NCBI RefSeq assembly: GCF_001437425.1
Contig: NZ_JQCD01000024.1
Coordinates: 62,001 to 126,000 of the forward strand
Direction of reading: 5' to 3'
Source: Weissella minor
GTDB lineage: Bacteria; Bacillota; Bacilli; Lactobacillales; Lactobacillaceae
DNA: 64,000 bases
In this document: in pieces, positions 18,074-27,397 of the stretch
Layout of the letters: every line of letters starts with the position of its first letter
Numbering within the stretch: the stretch's first letter is position 1
Notes under the pieces: model-generated
Told to the model about the DNA's origin: nothing
What the model saw: only the letters and a program-made list of their open reading frames with translations
Databases searched by the model: none
Made by a program: the position numbers and the translations under genes

Positions 18074-19612
18074 ATGGATTATTTAATCGGCGTTGATTTA
18101 GGAACAACTTCAACAAAAGCCGTTTTGTTTGATAAGGCGGGGCATGTGATTGCAAGTGCCAATAAAGGGTACAAATTGTATCGAGATGAGCCAGATATGG
18201 CTGAAGAAGATTTGAACGAAATTTGGCGTGCTTTCCTAGATGCTATGCATACTGTGGCTGAAAAGGCCACAGATGGTAATATTTTGGCTGTTTCATTTAG
18301 TTCAGCGATGCACTCATTGATTGCTTTTGACGAAGCATGGCAACCATTAACGCGTGTCATTACTTGGGCCGATAACCGTGCCGTTAAGTATACGGAAGAA
18401 TTGCGTTCAAATGGTTTAGGTCATGAAATTTATTTGAAAACTGGTACACCAACGCATCCGATGGCACCTCTTTCAAAAATTCTTTGGTTAAAGAATGAAA
18501 AACCAGATATTTATAATCAAGCAGCGCACTATTTAGGAATTAAAGAATACTTATTCCATCGTTTATTTGGTGCTAACCGGATGGATATTTCAATTGCTTC
18601 TGGAACTGGAATGTTTAATATCTTTGATATGGATTGGGATGCCCAAGCGTTAGAGGTAACTGGTGTAAGTAAGGATCAAATGCCTGAACCAGTTGACCCT
18701 TATACGATTGAACGTGGTATGGATCCAAAGATTGCTGAGCTATTGGGCTTGGATGTGGATACAGCGTTTGTTTATGGAGCAGGTGATGGTCCATTGTCAA
18801 ATCTTGGTGTGAATGCAGTCCAACCTGGTGTTGCGGCCGTGACAATTGGAACGTCTGGAGCGATTCGTGTGGTTTCTGATGCACCTAAGACTGACCCTAA
18901 GGGGCGTACATTTACGTATGCTTTGGATAAGGATCACTGGGTTGTTGGTGGACCAGTTAACAGCGGGGGTGACGTATTGCGTTGGGCCCGTGACAATATG
19001 TTCGATGCCGAAAAATCAACAGCTGATTTGATGGGCATGGATTCATATGATTTGATTACTGAAATTGCTGATCACGTACCAGCTGGTGCGGATGGACTAT
19101 TATTCCATCCATACTTAGGTGGGGAACGTGCACCAATCTGGGATGCTAATGCAAAGGGATCATTCTTTGGTTTGACGTACAAGCATACCCGTGCACATAT
19201 GGTGCGTGCGGTCATGGAAGGTGTTATTTTTAATATCTACATGGTTTCATTGGCCTTAGAAGAAGTAACAGGTAGTTTGAAGTCAATTCAGGCTACTGGT
19301 GGCTTTGCCCGCTCACCATTGTGGCGTCAAATGATGGCAGACATCTTTGAACAAGGTGTCACAGTGCCAACTGCCTTTGAATCAGGTGCATTAGCTGCAA
19401 CTGTGATGGCCCAAAAGGCACTTGGTCTTGTTGATAGCTTAGATGTTATTGGGGATATGATTGGTGAAGCCAAGACTTATGAACCAAAGCCAGAAAACTA
19501 TGAAGTTTATCGTGCATTGTCACCAATCTTCATTCGTTTGTCACGTCAACTACAAACGGAATACGAAACAATTGCTGATTTCCAACGTAAGTTTGTGAAA
19601 GTAGAAGATTAA
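18074..19612 (+). CDS. gntK: FGGY-family carbohydrate kinase, probably gluconokinase
   Basis: A 512-residue sugar kinase with the actin-like ATPase fold. The phosphate-1 motif is GVDLGTTSTKAVLFD at the N-terminus; the FGGY C-domain has GGFARSPLWRQMMAD and the adenosine region PYLGGERAPIWD. The overall pattern fits GntK-type kinases that phosphorylate gluconate at O6, feeding the pentose phosphate/phosphoketolase route. No permease or 6-phosphogluconate dehydrogenase is adjacent, so xylulokinase or another FGGY substrate cannot be excluded. AACAGGAG precedes the start and a terminator follows. Confidence 0.82.
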   Translation: MDYLIGVDLGTTSTKAVLFDKAGHVIASANKGYKLYRDEPDMAEEDLNEIWRAFLDAMHTVAEKATDGNILAVSFSSAMHSLIAFDEAWQPLTRVITWADNRAVKYTEELRSNGLGHEIYLKTGTPTHPMAPLSKILWLKNEKPDIYNQAAHYLGIKEYLFHRLFGANRMDISIASGTGMFNIFDMDWDAQALEVTGVSKDQMPEPVDPYTIERGMDPKIAELLGLDVDTAFVYGAGDGPLSNLGVNAVQPGVAAVTIGTSGAIRVVSDAPKTDPKGRTFTYALDKDHWVVGGPVNSGGDVLRWARDNMFDAEKSTADLMGMDSYDLITEIADHVPAGADGLLFHPYLGGERAPIWDANAKGSFFGLTYKHTRAHMVRAVMEGVIFNIYMVSLALEEVTGSLKSIQATGGFARSPLWRQMMADIFEQGVTVPTAFESGALAATVMAQKALGLVDSLDVIGDMIGEAKTYEPKPENYEVYRALSPIFIRLSRQLQTEYETIADFQRKFVKVED

Positions 19613-19621
19613 ATTGATTAA

Positions 19622-19652
19622 AAGGGTATACAGAAATCTGTATACCTTTTTT
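19622..19652 (+). terminator. Terminator after gntK-like gene
   Basis: AAGGGTATACAG, loop AAAT, CTGTATACCTTTT with a T run. Confidence 0.9.
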
Positions 19653-19710
19653 GATTGAACGGACATTGATGTAGACCAGGCTGGTTAGTGAAGCGTTAAT
19701 TTAATCAATT

Positions 19711-19752
19711 AAAAGCCACAAATGCCTTTTTGAAGAGGCTTGTGGCTTTTTA
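19711..19752 (+). terminator. Second hairpin, terminator-like
   Basis: Outer stem AAAAGCCACAA with TTGTGGCTTTT and an inner GCCT/AGGC pairing, with a short T run. It probably reinforces termination before the protease gene, or remains from a lost gene. Confidence 0.65.
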
Positions 19753-19947
19753 TATGGGAAAATATGGGGGATAAATAGCGTGAAAAATTCTGAATAGTTG
19801 TTTAATGCGTCTATTTGTATGAGCGTATTTAACCAATCAATATTGTTGAATTTTTCATTTTATATTCATTTTTCATTGTTTTTAATTAAAAAAAGATTTA
19901 CGATATATGTGTTAGGAAGCTTGAATGAACCTTAAAGGAGAAGAATC

Positions 19948-22125
19948 ATGGAGCAGAAAACACATTTTAAGTTGCATAAAGTAAAAAAGAATTGGGTGAT
20001 AATTGGTGTTGCTTTGGGAGGCTTCATTGGTTTCGGTCAAGGTATTAGCAATAATGTCCAAGCGGATGTTCGCGAATCTAGTACAACAAGTACGTCAGTG
20101 GTTGGCAAACAGTCGCTGGATCAGGGTACTCATACTGATACACAAAGCGATATAAATATTAAGGACTCAGAGCAAGGGACAAACAATCGGGAAAAACAAC
20201 CAGATGTTGTAACGACCCAGGATTCAGGCGTAGCGACTAATAATGGGGCAAAGCAACCAGATGGTGATAATACGCAGACCTCAGAACAAGAGATAGATAA
20301 TGGTCCAAAGCAATCAGATGGTACAAAAACGCAAACGTCAGAACAAAAAACTGATAATGATGCAAAGCAACCGGATGATAATAATACGCAAACATCAGAA
20401 CAAACAACTGATACTGATGCAAAGCAACCAGATGATAATAATACGCAAACGTCAGAACAAGAAATTAATAAAAGTGCAAGAAAAAACGATACAAACCAAT
20501 TGAATGCAAAGCAAGAAAAAGCGCAGACAAATCGTGAAAGAAAAGTTAAAGCGAATGCCGCTACCACAGAAAAGAAAGTTGCTGCAACGAAAGCGGTTGC
20601 TAACGATTGGAAAGTAACAAAAACAATCACTTATCAGGCCGGCCAGCAAGGTGTCTCAAAAGATGGTTATAAATTCTATAAAATAGATGCCTCAAAACGT
20701 AATGATGGTATTTATGCAAACGCTTTTTATCGTACCGCTGCAAATAGCAAAAAGGTGGGGGATACTAAGGATTACAATGGACAGATTGTTTACGCGACTA
20801 AAGAGATAACTGTGCTTAAAGATGATGGAAATACGGTACCTGTTTTGTATGTGAATCTAAATGGGCAATGGGTATGGATTGATAAGCGTGCATTTATATC
20901 GATACCAGAGGAACAAACACCCTATAATTGGAAAATCACGCAGACAACGAACTATAAACCAGGTGATTCAGGCGTTTCAAAAGACGGATTCAAATATTAT
21001 AAAGTAAATTCTAGTCAACGTAATGACGGCATTTATGCCAATGCCTTTTATCGGACGTCTCCGAATAGTAAAAAAATTGGAGATACAAAAAATTACAATG
21101 GTAAGACTTACGCTGCAGATAAAGAAGTGATTGTCACTAAAGACACAGGTGAAAAGCTTTCTGTTTTGCATGTTTACTTAGATGGTCAGTGGACATGGAT
21201 TGATAAACGGGCATTTATTATAGGTAAACAAAACGACTCTTTCTATAATTGGACCATTACAAAGACAGATGTTTATAAATATGGACAAACTAATGTCTTT
21301 AAGAACGGTTATAAGTTTTATGCCATCAAGTCAGAAACTCGTAATGATGGCATCTATGACAATGCCTTCTATCGTACATCGCCAAATAGTAAAAAAACTG
21401 GAGATACAAAAAATTACAATGGGCGTATTGTCTATTCTGATCAAGAAATAACGGTGAAAAAAGATGATGGTAGCTCGTTACAGGTCTTACATGTCAATCT
21501 AGATGGAAAATGGGTATGGGTTGATAAACGCGCATTTGGAACGCTCAACCCTGAAATTTCTGGCCCTCAGAATCCGATTTTAAATTACAATTCATTTAAT
21601 GAAAATGGACAAATTATCTATAAAGTTGACGGATCTAATTATGGTAAGTATGCGGATCAAGCAGCTGCAGAATGGAATAAAAGACTTGGAAGACAGGTTT
21701 TTGTAAAGGCGACTGATAAAACCAATCTTAATGATATTAATTTAAAAATATATGATCAATTCAGTGACGATGATACCCTTATGGGAACATATGTGAGATC
21801 AGGGAGGCTAGAGGTTAATACGAAGTATATTGGGGATACGTATACAGGAGATAAGATAACTGAAATTTTTGAACATGAATTTGGTCATGCAATGGGATTA
21901 AATCATACAGGGGCCGATGGCCAAGCGTGGTCTTGGAGTACACCTGAAGATGCGTTATGGTCAACTAGTAGTAGGTATTCTAAGCAAAGTATCTCGGAAA
22001 ATAATGTTAAGGCCGTTCAAATGTTAATGGCATTAGGTATGTTTGATAATACGGCACATCCTTATCGTACAACCGCTTCGACACAGTCAGATATTGATAG
22101 TTATATTACAACAAAAATGCATTAA
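19948..22125 (+). CDS. Secreted matrixin-like zinc metalloprotease with repeat domains
   Basis: A 725-residue secreted protein. The N-terminus has a KxYKxGKxW-like motif (residues about 7-16) and a hydrophobic core ending near VQA-DV, so it is exported. Residues 73-167 are five copies of a 19-residue Gln/Asp-rich repeat, followed by a Lys-rich linker. Three copies of a roughly 97-residue SH3/GW-like module start near 219, 326 and 432 and may bind the wall. The C-terminal domain (about 540-725) holds HEFGHAMGLNH (643-653), the HExxHxxGxxH zinc site of matrixin/M10-like peptidases. The usual Met-turn is ALW (Leu670). No LPxTG anchor is seen. The target is unknown. Confidence 0.82.
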   Translation: MEQKTHFKLHKVKKNWVIIGVALGGFIGFGQGISNNVQADVRESSTTSTSVVGKQSLDQGTHTDTQSDINIKDSEQGTNNREKQPDVVTTQDSGVATNNGAKQPDGDNTQTSEQEIDNGPKQSDGTKTQTSEQKTDNDAKQPDDNNTQTSEQTTDTDAKQPDDNNTQTSEQEINKSARKNDTNQLNAKQEKAQTNRERKVKANAATTEKKVAATKAVANDWKVTKTITYQAGQQGVSKDGYKFYKIDASKRNDGIYANAFYRTAANSKKVGDTKDYNGQIVYATKEITVLKDDGNTVPVLYVNLNGQWVWIDKRAFISIPEEQTPYNWKITQTTNYKPGDSGVSKDGFKYYKVNSSQRNDGIYANAFYRTSPNSKKIGDTKNYNGKTYAADKEVIVTKDTGEKLSVLHVYLDGQWTWIDKRAFIIGKQNDSFYNWTITKTDVYKYGQTNVFKNGYKFYAIKSETRNDGIYDNAFYRTSPNSKKTGDTKNYNGRIVYSDQEITVKKDDGSSLQVLHVNLDGKWVWVDKRAFGTLNPEISGPQNPILNYNSFNENGQIIYKVDGSNYGKYADQAAAEWNKRLGRQVFVKATDKTNLNDINLKIYDQFSDDDTLMGTYVRSGRLEVNTKYIGDTYTGDKITEIFEHEFGHAMGLNHTGADGQAWSWSTPEDALWSTSSRYSKQSISENNVKAVQMLMALGMFDNTAHPYRTTASTQSDIDSYITTKMH
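20164..20448 (+). repeat. 57-bp tandem repeat array (5 copies)
   Basis: Exact 57-base period, encoding 19-residue units beginning D/T-S-E-Q or D-S and containing KQ(P/S)D. Copies 4 and 5 are nearly identical at the DNA level, so copy number may vary by slippage. It encodes the low-complexity spacer of the metalloprotease. Confidence 0.85.
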
Positions 22126-22174
22126 GATGTATATGAGTTGAGGTAGGCATGGTATCGACTAGAAGAATTTGATG

Positions 22175-22211
22175 AAGCACTCTAAAAGCTCACGCTGATA
22201 GGGTGCTTTTT
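22175..22211 (+). terminator. Terminator after metalloprotease gene
   Basis: AAGCACTCT paired with AGGGTGCTT (one G-U), 16-base loop, followed by a short T run. Confidence 0.75.
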
Positions 22212-22368
22212 AGATAAAATGGCTAATTTAGCGGATGGCAAATAAAGTAGTTATTTTCGTTAAAGTATTGGAATGTTTCAAATCAAGTATGAATTTTGTA
22301 GAACAAATCACAAAATTTTTTCATTTTATGCTAAAATTAGACTAATTAAATAGTGAGAGGAGCTTGAT

Positions 22369-23820
22369 ATGTCAAGCAGTATTATTTTAACGATTATTTC
22401 AATAATTTTTATTATTAATTTAATTGCATCTGTGATTACCGTTTTTTATGAGAAGCGGGATATCGCTTCAATCTGGGCCTGGCTACTTGTTTTGTTGCTA
22501 TTCCCAGTTGTTGGATTTTTTATTTATGCGTTCTTGGGTCGAAAGATTTCGCATAATAAGATTTTCGACATTCGAACACAAGAAGCAATGGGGATTGATC
22601 AAATTGCCGATCATCAACGCAGCTTACTTCAAAGCTTGCCAGAATCGGAACGTAATCAATATGAAGAACAAGAAGCTTTCTTTAATTTGTTCTTGAATAA
22701 TGATGAGGCTGCGGTCACGCAAAAGAACACTGTTCGACTTTTCAATAATGGGCCTGAAAAGTTTGAAGCCTTGTTTGAAGATATTAAAAATGCCAAGGAT
22801 CATATTAACATTGAATATTTTTCAATTTTCGATGATGATTTAGGGAATCAACTAATTGATTTGCTAACACAAAAAGCAAAAGAAGGCGTTAAAGTGCGTG
22901 TGATGTTTGACCAATTCGGTTCACATGGGCTTAACAAGAAAATGTATAAGCGCCTAATTGATGCTGGTGGAGATGCATTGTCATTTTTGCAAACACCTTG
23001 GCCAATTACTTTCCGTGCTAATTTCCGTTTACACCGTAAGTTGGCTGTGATTGATGGCCAAATCGGTTACATTGGTGGTTTGAATGTGGGTGATGAATAC
23101 GTTGGTAAATCAAAGAAATTTGGAAACTGGCGTGACACGCATACACGTATTGAAGGAGATGCCGTGCTTGCCATTCAAGCGCGTTTCTTCATGGATTGGA
23201 ATTCAACAGCTAAGGGTGATCGTAAGCTTGAATTCGCAGATAATTATTTCCCAGAAACGAAGTCTGAAGGAGATGTTGCAATTCAAGTGGTGACATCTGG
23301 TCCCGACCAAGATATTCAACAAATCAAGCAAGGGTATATGCGTCAAATTGCATCAGCTCGTAAGTCAATTACAATTCAAACACCTTATTTTATTCCAGAT
23401 CAAGGTGTGATGGATATGTTAACGATTGCGGCTATGTCAGGTGTAAAGGTCCGCTTGATGATTCCTTGTATGCCTGATCATCCTTTCGTCTATCGTGCAA
23501 CTGAGTATTATGCACAAGAAATGTTGGATGCAGGTGGTGAAGTTTATACTTACGATAAAGGTTTCTTGCACGCAAAGGTTGTTGTGATTGATGGTAAAGT
23601 TTCATCAGTTGGTTCAGCTAATATGGACATGCGTTCATTTGGTTTGAATTTTGAAGGAAACGCCTTCATGTACAATGAAGACATTGCAGCGCAATTAGAT
23701 GCATTCTTTGAAGAAGATATTAAGGATTCAACTTTGGTTGATAAGGCGTACTTTGAACAACAATCAGCATGGTTGAAGTTCAAACAAAAGTTCTCACGAC
23801 TATTATCACCAATCTTATAA
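22369..23820 (+). CDS. cls: Cardiolipin synthase
   Basis: A 483-residue phospholipase-D family enzyme that joins two phosphatidylglycerols into cardiolipin and glycerol. Two N-terminal membrane segments (about 5-25 and 35-55) are followed by two HKD motifs: His222-Lys224-Asp229 and His401-Lys403-Asp408. The length matches the Firmicute ClsA type. GAGAGGAG precedes the ATG. PgsA, which supplies phosphatidylglycerol phosphate, is encoded 3.6 kb downstream. Confidence 0.95.
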   Translation: MSSSIILTIISIIFIINLIASVITVFYEKRDIASIWAWLLVLLLFPVVGFFIYAFLGRKISHNKIFDIRTQEAMGIDQIADHQRSLLQSLPESERNQYEEQEAFFNLFLNNDEAAVTQKNTVRLFNNGPEKFEALFEDIKNAKDHINIEYFSIFDDDLGNQLIDLLTQKAKEGVKVRVMFDQFGSHGLNKKMYKRLIDAGGDALSFLQTPWPITFRANFRLHRKLAVIDGQIGYIGGLNVGDEYVGKSKKFGNWRDTHTRIEGDAVLAIQARFFMDWNSTAKGDRKLEFADNYFPETKSEGDVAIQVVTSGPDQDIQQIKQGYMRQIASARKSITIQTPYFIPDQGVMDMLTIAAMSGVKVRLMIPCMPDHPFVYRATEYYAQEMLDAGGEVYTYDKGFLHAKVVVIDGKVSSVGSANMDMRSFGLNFEGNAFMYNEDIAAQLDAFFEEDIKDSTLVDKAYFEQQSAWLKFKQKFSRLLSPIL

Positions 23821-23830
23821 TGATATGATT

Positions 23831-23862
23831 AAGTACGTTATGTTAAATAACGTACTTTTTTT
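23831..23862 (+). terminator. Terminator after cls
   Basis: AAGTACGTTA, 7-base loop, TAACGTACTT and a T run. Confidence 0.92.
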
Positions 23863-23893
23863 ATACAAAAAAATGAAACAGTAGGTATTATTT

Positions 23894-25156
23894 TTGACAA
23901 AAGAATTAATTAAGCCGGGTGTATGGCTAAACATACAACCGACTAAGCAATTTTCAACAGTTCGGATTGAATTCAATTTTGTGACAACGATGGATGCGCA
24001 GCTAGTTGCTGCGCGGACTTTACTTGCCAAAATGTTAGAAAGTGCATCACAAAAATATCCCAGCCAAACTGATTTAGCTCAGGCTTTGAGTAGCATGTAT
24101 GGGGCTGGTTTTGGCGTGGATGTGCTAAAAATTGGCCAATTGCATGTCATCAAAGCACATTTAGCAATTATTGATGAGCACTTTGTATCTGAAGACAGCC
24201 CTTTGTTACAACAAGGAATAACTTTTATGCGTGAGATGTTATTCAACCCACTAGGGGACGCTGCGCAGGGATTTGATTTGACGGTCTTCACGCGTCAAAA
24301 AGAATTATTACTTGATGAGATGGCTGGACTAGAAGATGATCGCCCATATATTGCAAATCGACATGCTTTAAATGCGTACTTTGATGAAACGGGACAAGCA
24401 TTACCAGCATATGGTACGACTGAAGCCATTGAAGCGGTGACACCAAAAGAAGCGTTTGCTGCTTGGCAAGACATGCTGGCAACGAATCGCTTGGATATTG
24501 TTGTATCCGGGGATGTGGAAGAAGCGGATATCATTGAAGCATTAGCAAATTTGCCAGTTAATGCAACGAAACCGAATGTTGATGCTTATTATCATCAAGA
24601 AGCGCACAAAACGATTGTGCAAGAACAAGAAACACAACATGTGAACCAGACGCAATTAGTTTTGGTTTATCAATTGGCAGTCCCAACTGAGGCACGTTTT
24701 TCAGCCTATGTATTTGAACAAATTTTTGGTGGGACGCCTGTTTCAAGGCTCTTTTTAGATGTCCGAGAAACCAGAGGATTAGCTTACTCAATTGCCACAG
24801 ATTACAATCGTTTTACTGATGTGCTATTGGTGTCTGCTGGAATTGATGGACAGGAAGTGATCCAGACAAGGCAAGCAATTTTGGATAATTTAGTGCGCTT
24901 GCAGCAGGAGTTGATCACACCAGTCGAACTGGAAATCATCAAAAGTTTGATGAAGACAGAATTTATGGTCAGTTTAGATAACCAAAGTCAATTAACGGAT
25001 CGCGCCTTTATTGAATCATTCACGGGCCAATCGATTGAAAAATGGTTTGAAGCATTGGATGCAGTGACGGTAGAATCAGTGCAAGCAATTGCGCAAAAAA
25101 TGGTCTTACAAGTTGAGTATTTGCTGAAGGGAGATCGTACAGATGAAATTGACTAA
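23894..25156 (+). CDS. ymfF: M16 peptidase-like protein YmfF (no zinc motif)
   Basis: A 420-residue M16 (pitrilysin) family protein. It lacks the HxxEH zinc motif where active members carry it, so it is probably the non-catalytic partner of the next gene, like the alpha subunit of mitochondrial processing peptidase. An in-frame stop lies 12 bases upstream and no ATG occurs until Met35, so TTG 23894 is the start. The pair is named in Bacillus for association with EF-P 5-aminopentanol modification, a role resting mainly on genomic context. Overlaps ymfH by 14 bases. Confidence 0.85.
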   Translation: MTKELIKPGVWLNIQPTKQFSTVRIEFNFVTTMDAQLVAARTLLAKMLESASQKYPSQTDLAQALSSMYGAGFGVDVLKIGQLHVIKAHLAIIDEHFVSEDSPLLQQGITFMREMLFNPLGDAAQGFDLTVFTRQKELLLDEMAGLEDDRPYIANRHALNAYFDETGQALPAYGTTEAIEAVTPKEAFAAWQDMLATNRLDIVVSGDVEEADIIEALANLPVNATKPNVDAYYHQEAHKTIVQEQETQHVNQTQLVLVYQLAVPTEARFSAYVFEQIFGGTPVSRLFLDVRETRGLAYSIATDYNRFTDVLLVSAGIDGQEVIQTRQAILDNLVRLQQELITPVELEIIKSLMKTEFMVSLDNQSQLTDRAFIESFTGQSIEKWFEALDAVTVESVQAIAQKMVLQVEYLLKGDRTDEID

Positions 25157-26417
25157 TTTTTTCCCAGCTGAACAACATATTGTTTTGGAAAATGGGCTCC
25201 GTGTTCATTTGGCACCACGTCCTGATTTTCACCAAATGGCAGCGAATTTAACGGTTGATTTTGGTGGACGGGATACTCGATTCACATTGGACGATGAAGT
25301 GATTGAACAGCCAGCGGGCGTTGCACATTTTTTGGAACATCGTTTATTTGGGCAACCAGATTATGATGCCTTTCAAAAGTTAAGTTCCTTAGGGGCTGAA
25401 GCTAACGCGTTCACAAGTCAAAGCCGAACGAGTTATTATTTTACAAGTTTGCAAAATAACTTGGCGGCCTTAGATGAATTATTGACCTTTACGCAAATGG
25501 GTTATTTTCCAGAAGATGCCGTAAAACGAGAAGCACAAATTATTGCGCAAGAAGCTGATATGTACCAAGATAACGTGGATGCGCAGGTGTATCGGTTGTT
25601 ACTTGCACAATTATATCCAGGTGATATGTTGGCTCAAGATATTGTGGGGACCCACGCTTCACTTGCCCAGATTGATGTGGCGACATTGGAGACGGCTTTT
25701 TCAGCCTTTTATCAGCCAGAAAATATGGATGTTTTCATTACAGGTGCTTTTGACACTGATGCGGTTATGGCGACTATTGAAAATTCGATGGCCAGTCAGC
25801 GTTTACCGCAAAAAGTTGGACAAGTGATTGTCCCTGAATTAGCACCTGCAAAAAAAGAACCATTAAATGTGGTTCTTGAAACCAATCGGACTAAAGTGGC
25901 ATTGGGGATGCGGTTTAGAACCGGAGCGACTTTAACAACTGGACGTGAAGGTTTAAAAGAAATGATTGCGGTTAGTTTAGCGCTTGATTTGGTGTTTGGG
26001 GAATTATCACCTGAGTATATGGAGTGGTATAATGATGCGCTAATCGATGATGATTTTAGTGTTGAATTTGAATGGGAACGTGATTTTGCATTTATTTCAA
26101 TTGCAACTGACACGAATGAACCAGAGTGGCTAATTGATGAAGTAAGTAATGTGTTAAATCAGCTACCCGCTAAATTTGCAGCCTTACAAGATAAATTTGA
26201 TCTTGTAAAAAAGGATGCTTTAGGTCGGACGGTGAATCGCTTTAATTTCATGGAAGAAATTGCTACAAGTTTTGAAGGAAATTTGTTCAATGCGTCCACT
26301 CTGATGGATGAGTATGATATGCTTGAGATGATAGATGTGAAGGATGTTCTAGATTGTTTACATTTAGCGGATAATTCAACCATTTCTAGCGTAATTGTAC
26401 ACCCAAATATTGAATAG
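25143..26417 (+). CDS. ymfH: M16 zinc peptidase YmfH
   Basis: A 424-residue pitrilysin-family metallopeptidase with the inverted zinc motif HFLEH (His62, Glu65, His66) and a distal Glu about 75 residues later (IIAQEADMYQDN). The start is inside ymfF and follows GAAGGGAG. It would form a heterodimer with the preceding zinc-less protein. In Bacillus the order continues with ymfI; here rodZ follows directly. Confidence 0.88.
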   Translation: MKLTNFFPAEQHIVLENGLRVHLAPRPDFHQMAANLTVDFGGRDTRFTLDDEVIEQPAGVAHFLEHRLFGQPDYDAFQKLSSLGAEANAFTSQSRTSYYFTSLQNNLAALDELLTFTQMGYFPEDAVKREAQIIAQEADMYQDNVDAQVYRLLLAQLYPGDMLAQDIVGTHASLAQIDVATLETAFSAFYQPENMDVFITGAFDTDAVMATIENSMASQRLPQKVGQVIVPELAPAKKEPLNVVLETNRTKVALGMRFRTGATLTTGREGLKEMIAVSLALDLVFGELSPEYMEWYNDALIDDDFSVEFEWERDFAFISIATDTNEPEWLIDEVSNVLNQLPAKFAALQDKFDLVKKDALGRTVNRFNFMEEIATSFEGNLFNASTLMDEYDMLEMIDVKDVLDCLHLADNSTISSVIVHPNIE

Positions 26418-26420
26418 TTA

Positions 26421-26429
26421 TGATATAAT
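26421..26429 (+). promoter_or_regulatory. Extended -10 promoter before rodZ-like gene
   Basis: TGA followed by TATAAT; no clear -35. It starts 4 bases after the ymfH stop, so the rodZ-pgsA pair can be transcribed separately. Confidence 0.5.
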
Positions 26430-26474
26430 GTAGGACGAATGTGACAAATTTATTTAGATAGTAAGGTGATCAAA

Positions 26475-27383
26475 ATGAGTGAAGAACAAAATCAAGAAAT
26501 TGGACAGACACTTCAAGATGCACGTATTGAGAAGGGGTGGTCACTTGACGATATTCAACAAATGACCAAAATTCAAAAGCGTTACTTGCAAGCAATTGAA
26601 AACGGTCAGTTTGATCAATTGCCAGGAAAGTTTTATGAACGTGCCTTTGTGCGTCAATATGCTGGCGCAGTTGGCCTAGATGCAGATGAAATTGTAAAGA
26701 ATTTTGATACGGGGGCACCAGAGCAACCAGTTGTTGATACAGCTGATTTGGAAGCTGCACGTGTTGATTCTGATAACATCACACGTACTGGCATGCATCG
26801 TGAAACTGAAACACCAGTTGAGAAGACACGTCAAGTGATGCCAAAGGTGTTGATTGCGGTTGCAGCAGTGGTTGCAATTGGAATTATCTGGGCTTTGGTC
26901 TCAGCCGTTTCAGGGACCTCTAAGTCAGAATCAAATAACTCTTCTGTTGCGGTTTCAAGTTCAAAGGTAGAATCTTCAGAGTCAAGTAGTGAAGCTTCAT
27001 CAAGCAGCAGTTCAGAAAAGGCCTCTTCAAAGAGTTCTTCTTCTGAAAAGAAATCATCACAAGTTTCATTGGGTGAAGGAACAGTTAGTGGACAATCAGT
27101 TAGTTATGACAAGGTTAAATTGCCAAACAAGACTGAAACAATGAAGTTAAGCACAACAAGTGATGCATGGCTTCAAGTAACTGATAATAACGGTACTGCA
27201 CTTTATCAAGGAACTGTTTCACAAGCAAACCCAGTTGATGTTCAAATTCCAGAAGCAGCGACAAGTATCCATCTTCAAATTGGTGACGCAACACCATTGA
27301 AGGTTGAACTCGGTGGTAAGAATGTGCCATTGAAGAATAATGGGGCAACTGTTTGGAATGCATACATGCAATTCCAACGTTAA
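26475..27383 (+). CDS. rodZ: RodZ/YmfM-like helix-turn-helix membrane protein
   Basis: A 302-residue protein with an N-terminal XRE-type HTH_25 domain (about 8-75: GQTLQDARIEKGWSL), a basic stretch, one membrane segment (about 118-142), a long Ser/Glu/Lys linker (about 145-195) and a C-terminal DUF4115-type beta domain. RodZ links MreB to the cell-wall elongation machinery. ATG 26475 follows AAGGTGAT; a GTG 9 bases upstream overlaps that site. The Ser-rich linker may be glycosylated, which is inference. The place between ymfH and pgsA matches Bacillus ymfM. Confidence 0.87.
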   Translation: MSEEQNQEIGQTLQDARIEKGWSLDDIQQMTKIQKRYLQAIENGQFDQLPGKFYERAFVRQYAGAVGLDADEIVKNFDTGAPEQPVVDTADLEAARVDSDNITRTGMHRETETPVEKTRQVMPKVLIAVAAVVAIGIIWALVSAVSGTSKSESNNSSVAVSSSKVESSESSSEASSSSSSEKASSKSSSSEKKSSQVSLGEGTVSGQSVSYDKVKLPNKTETMKLSTTSDAWLQVTDNNGTALYQGTVSQANPVDVQIPEAATSIHLQIGDATPLKVELGGKNVPLKNNGATVWNAYMQFQR

Positions 27384-27397
27384 AATAGGAGTTATTC

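Larger units (their letters stand above)
19613..19947 (+). other. Intergenic region before the metalloprotease gene
   Basis: A 335-base AT-rich region without a plausible gene. It holds the terminator of the kinase gene (19622-19652), a second large hairpin with a T-rich end (19711-19752), and an AT-rich stretch before the next ribosome site (AAAGGAG). No clear promoter consensus was found. Confidence 0.6.

Noticed and set aside
20130-20630. Long open frame (about 166 codons) on the - strand across the repeats of the metalloprotease gene
   Set aside because: It arises from the repetitive, stop-poor composition of the coding strand; it has no ribosome site and encodes a Cys/Ser/Val-rich product unlike a real protein.
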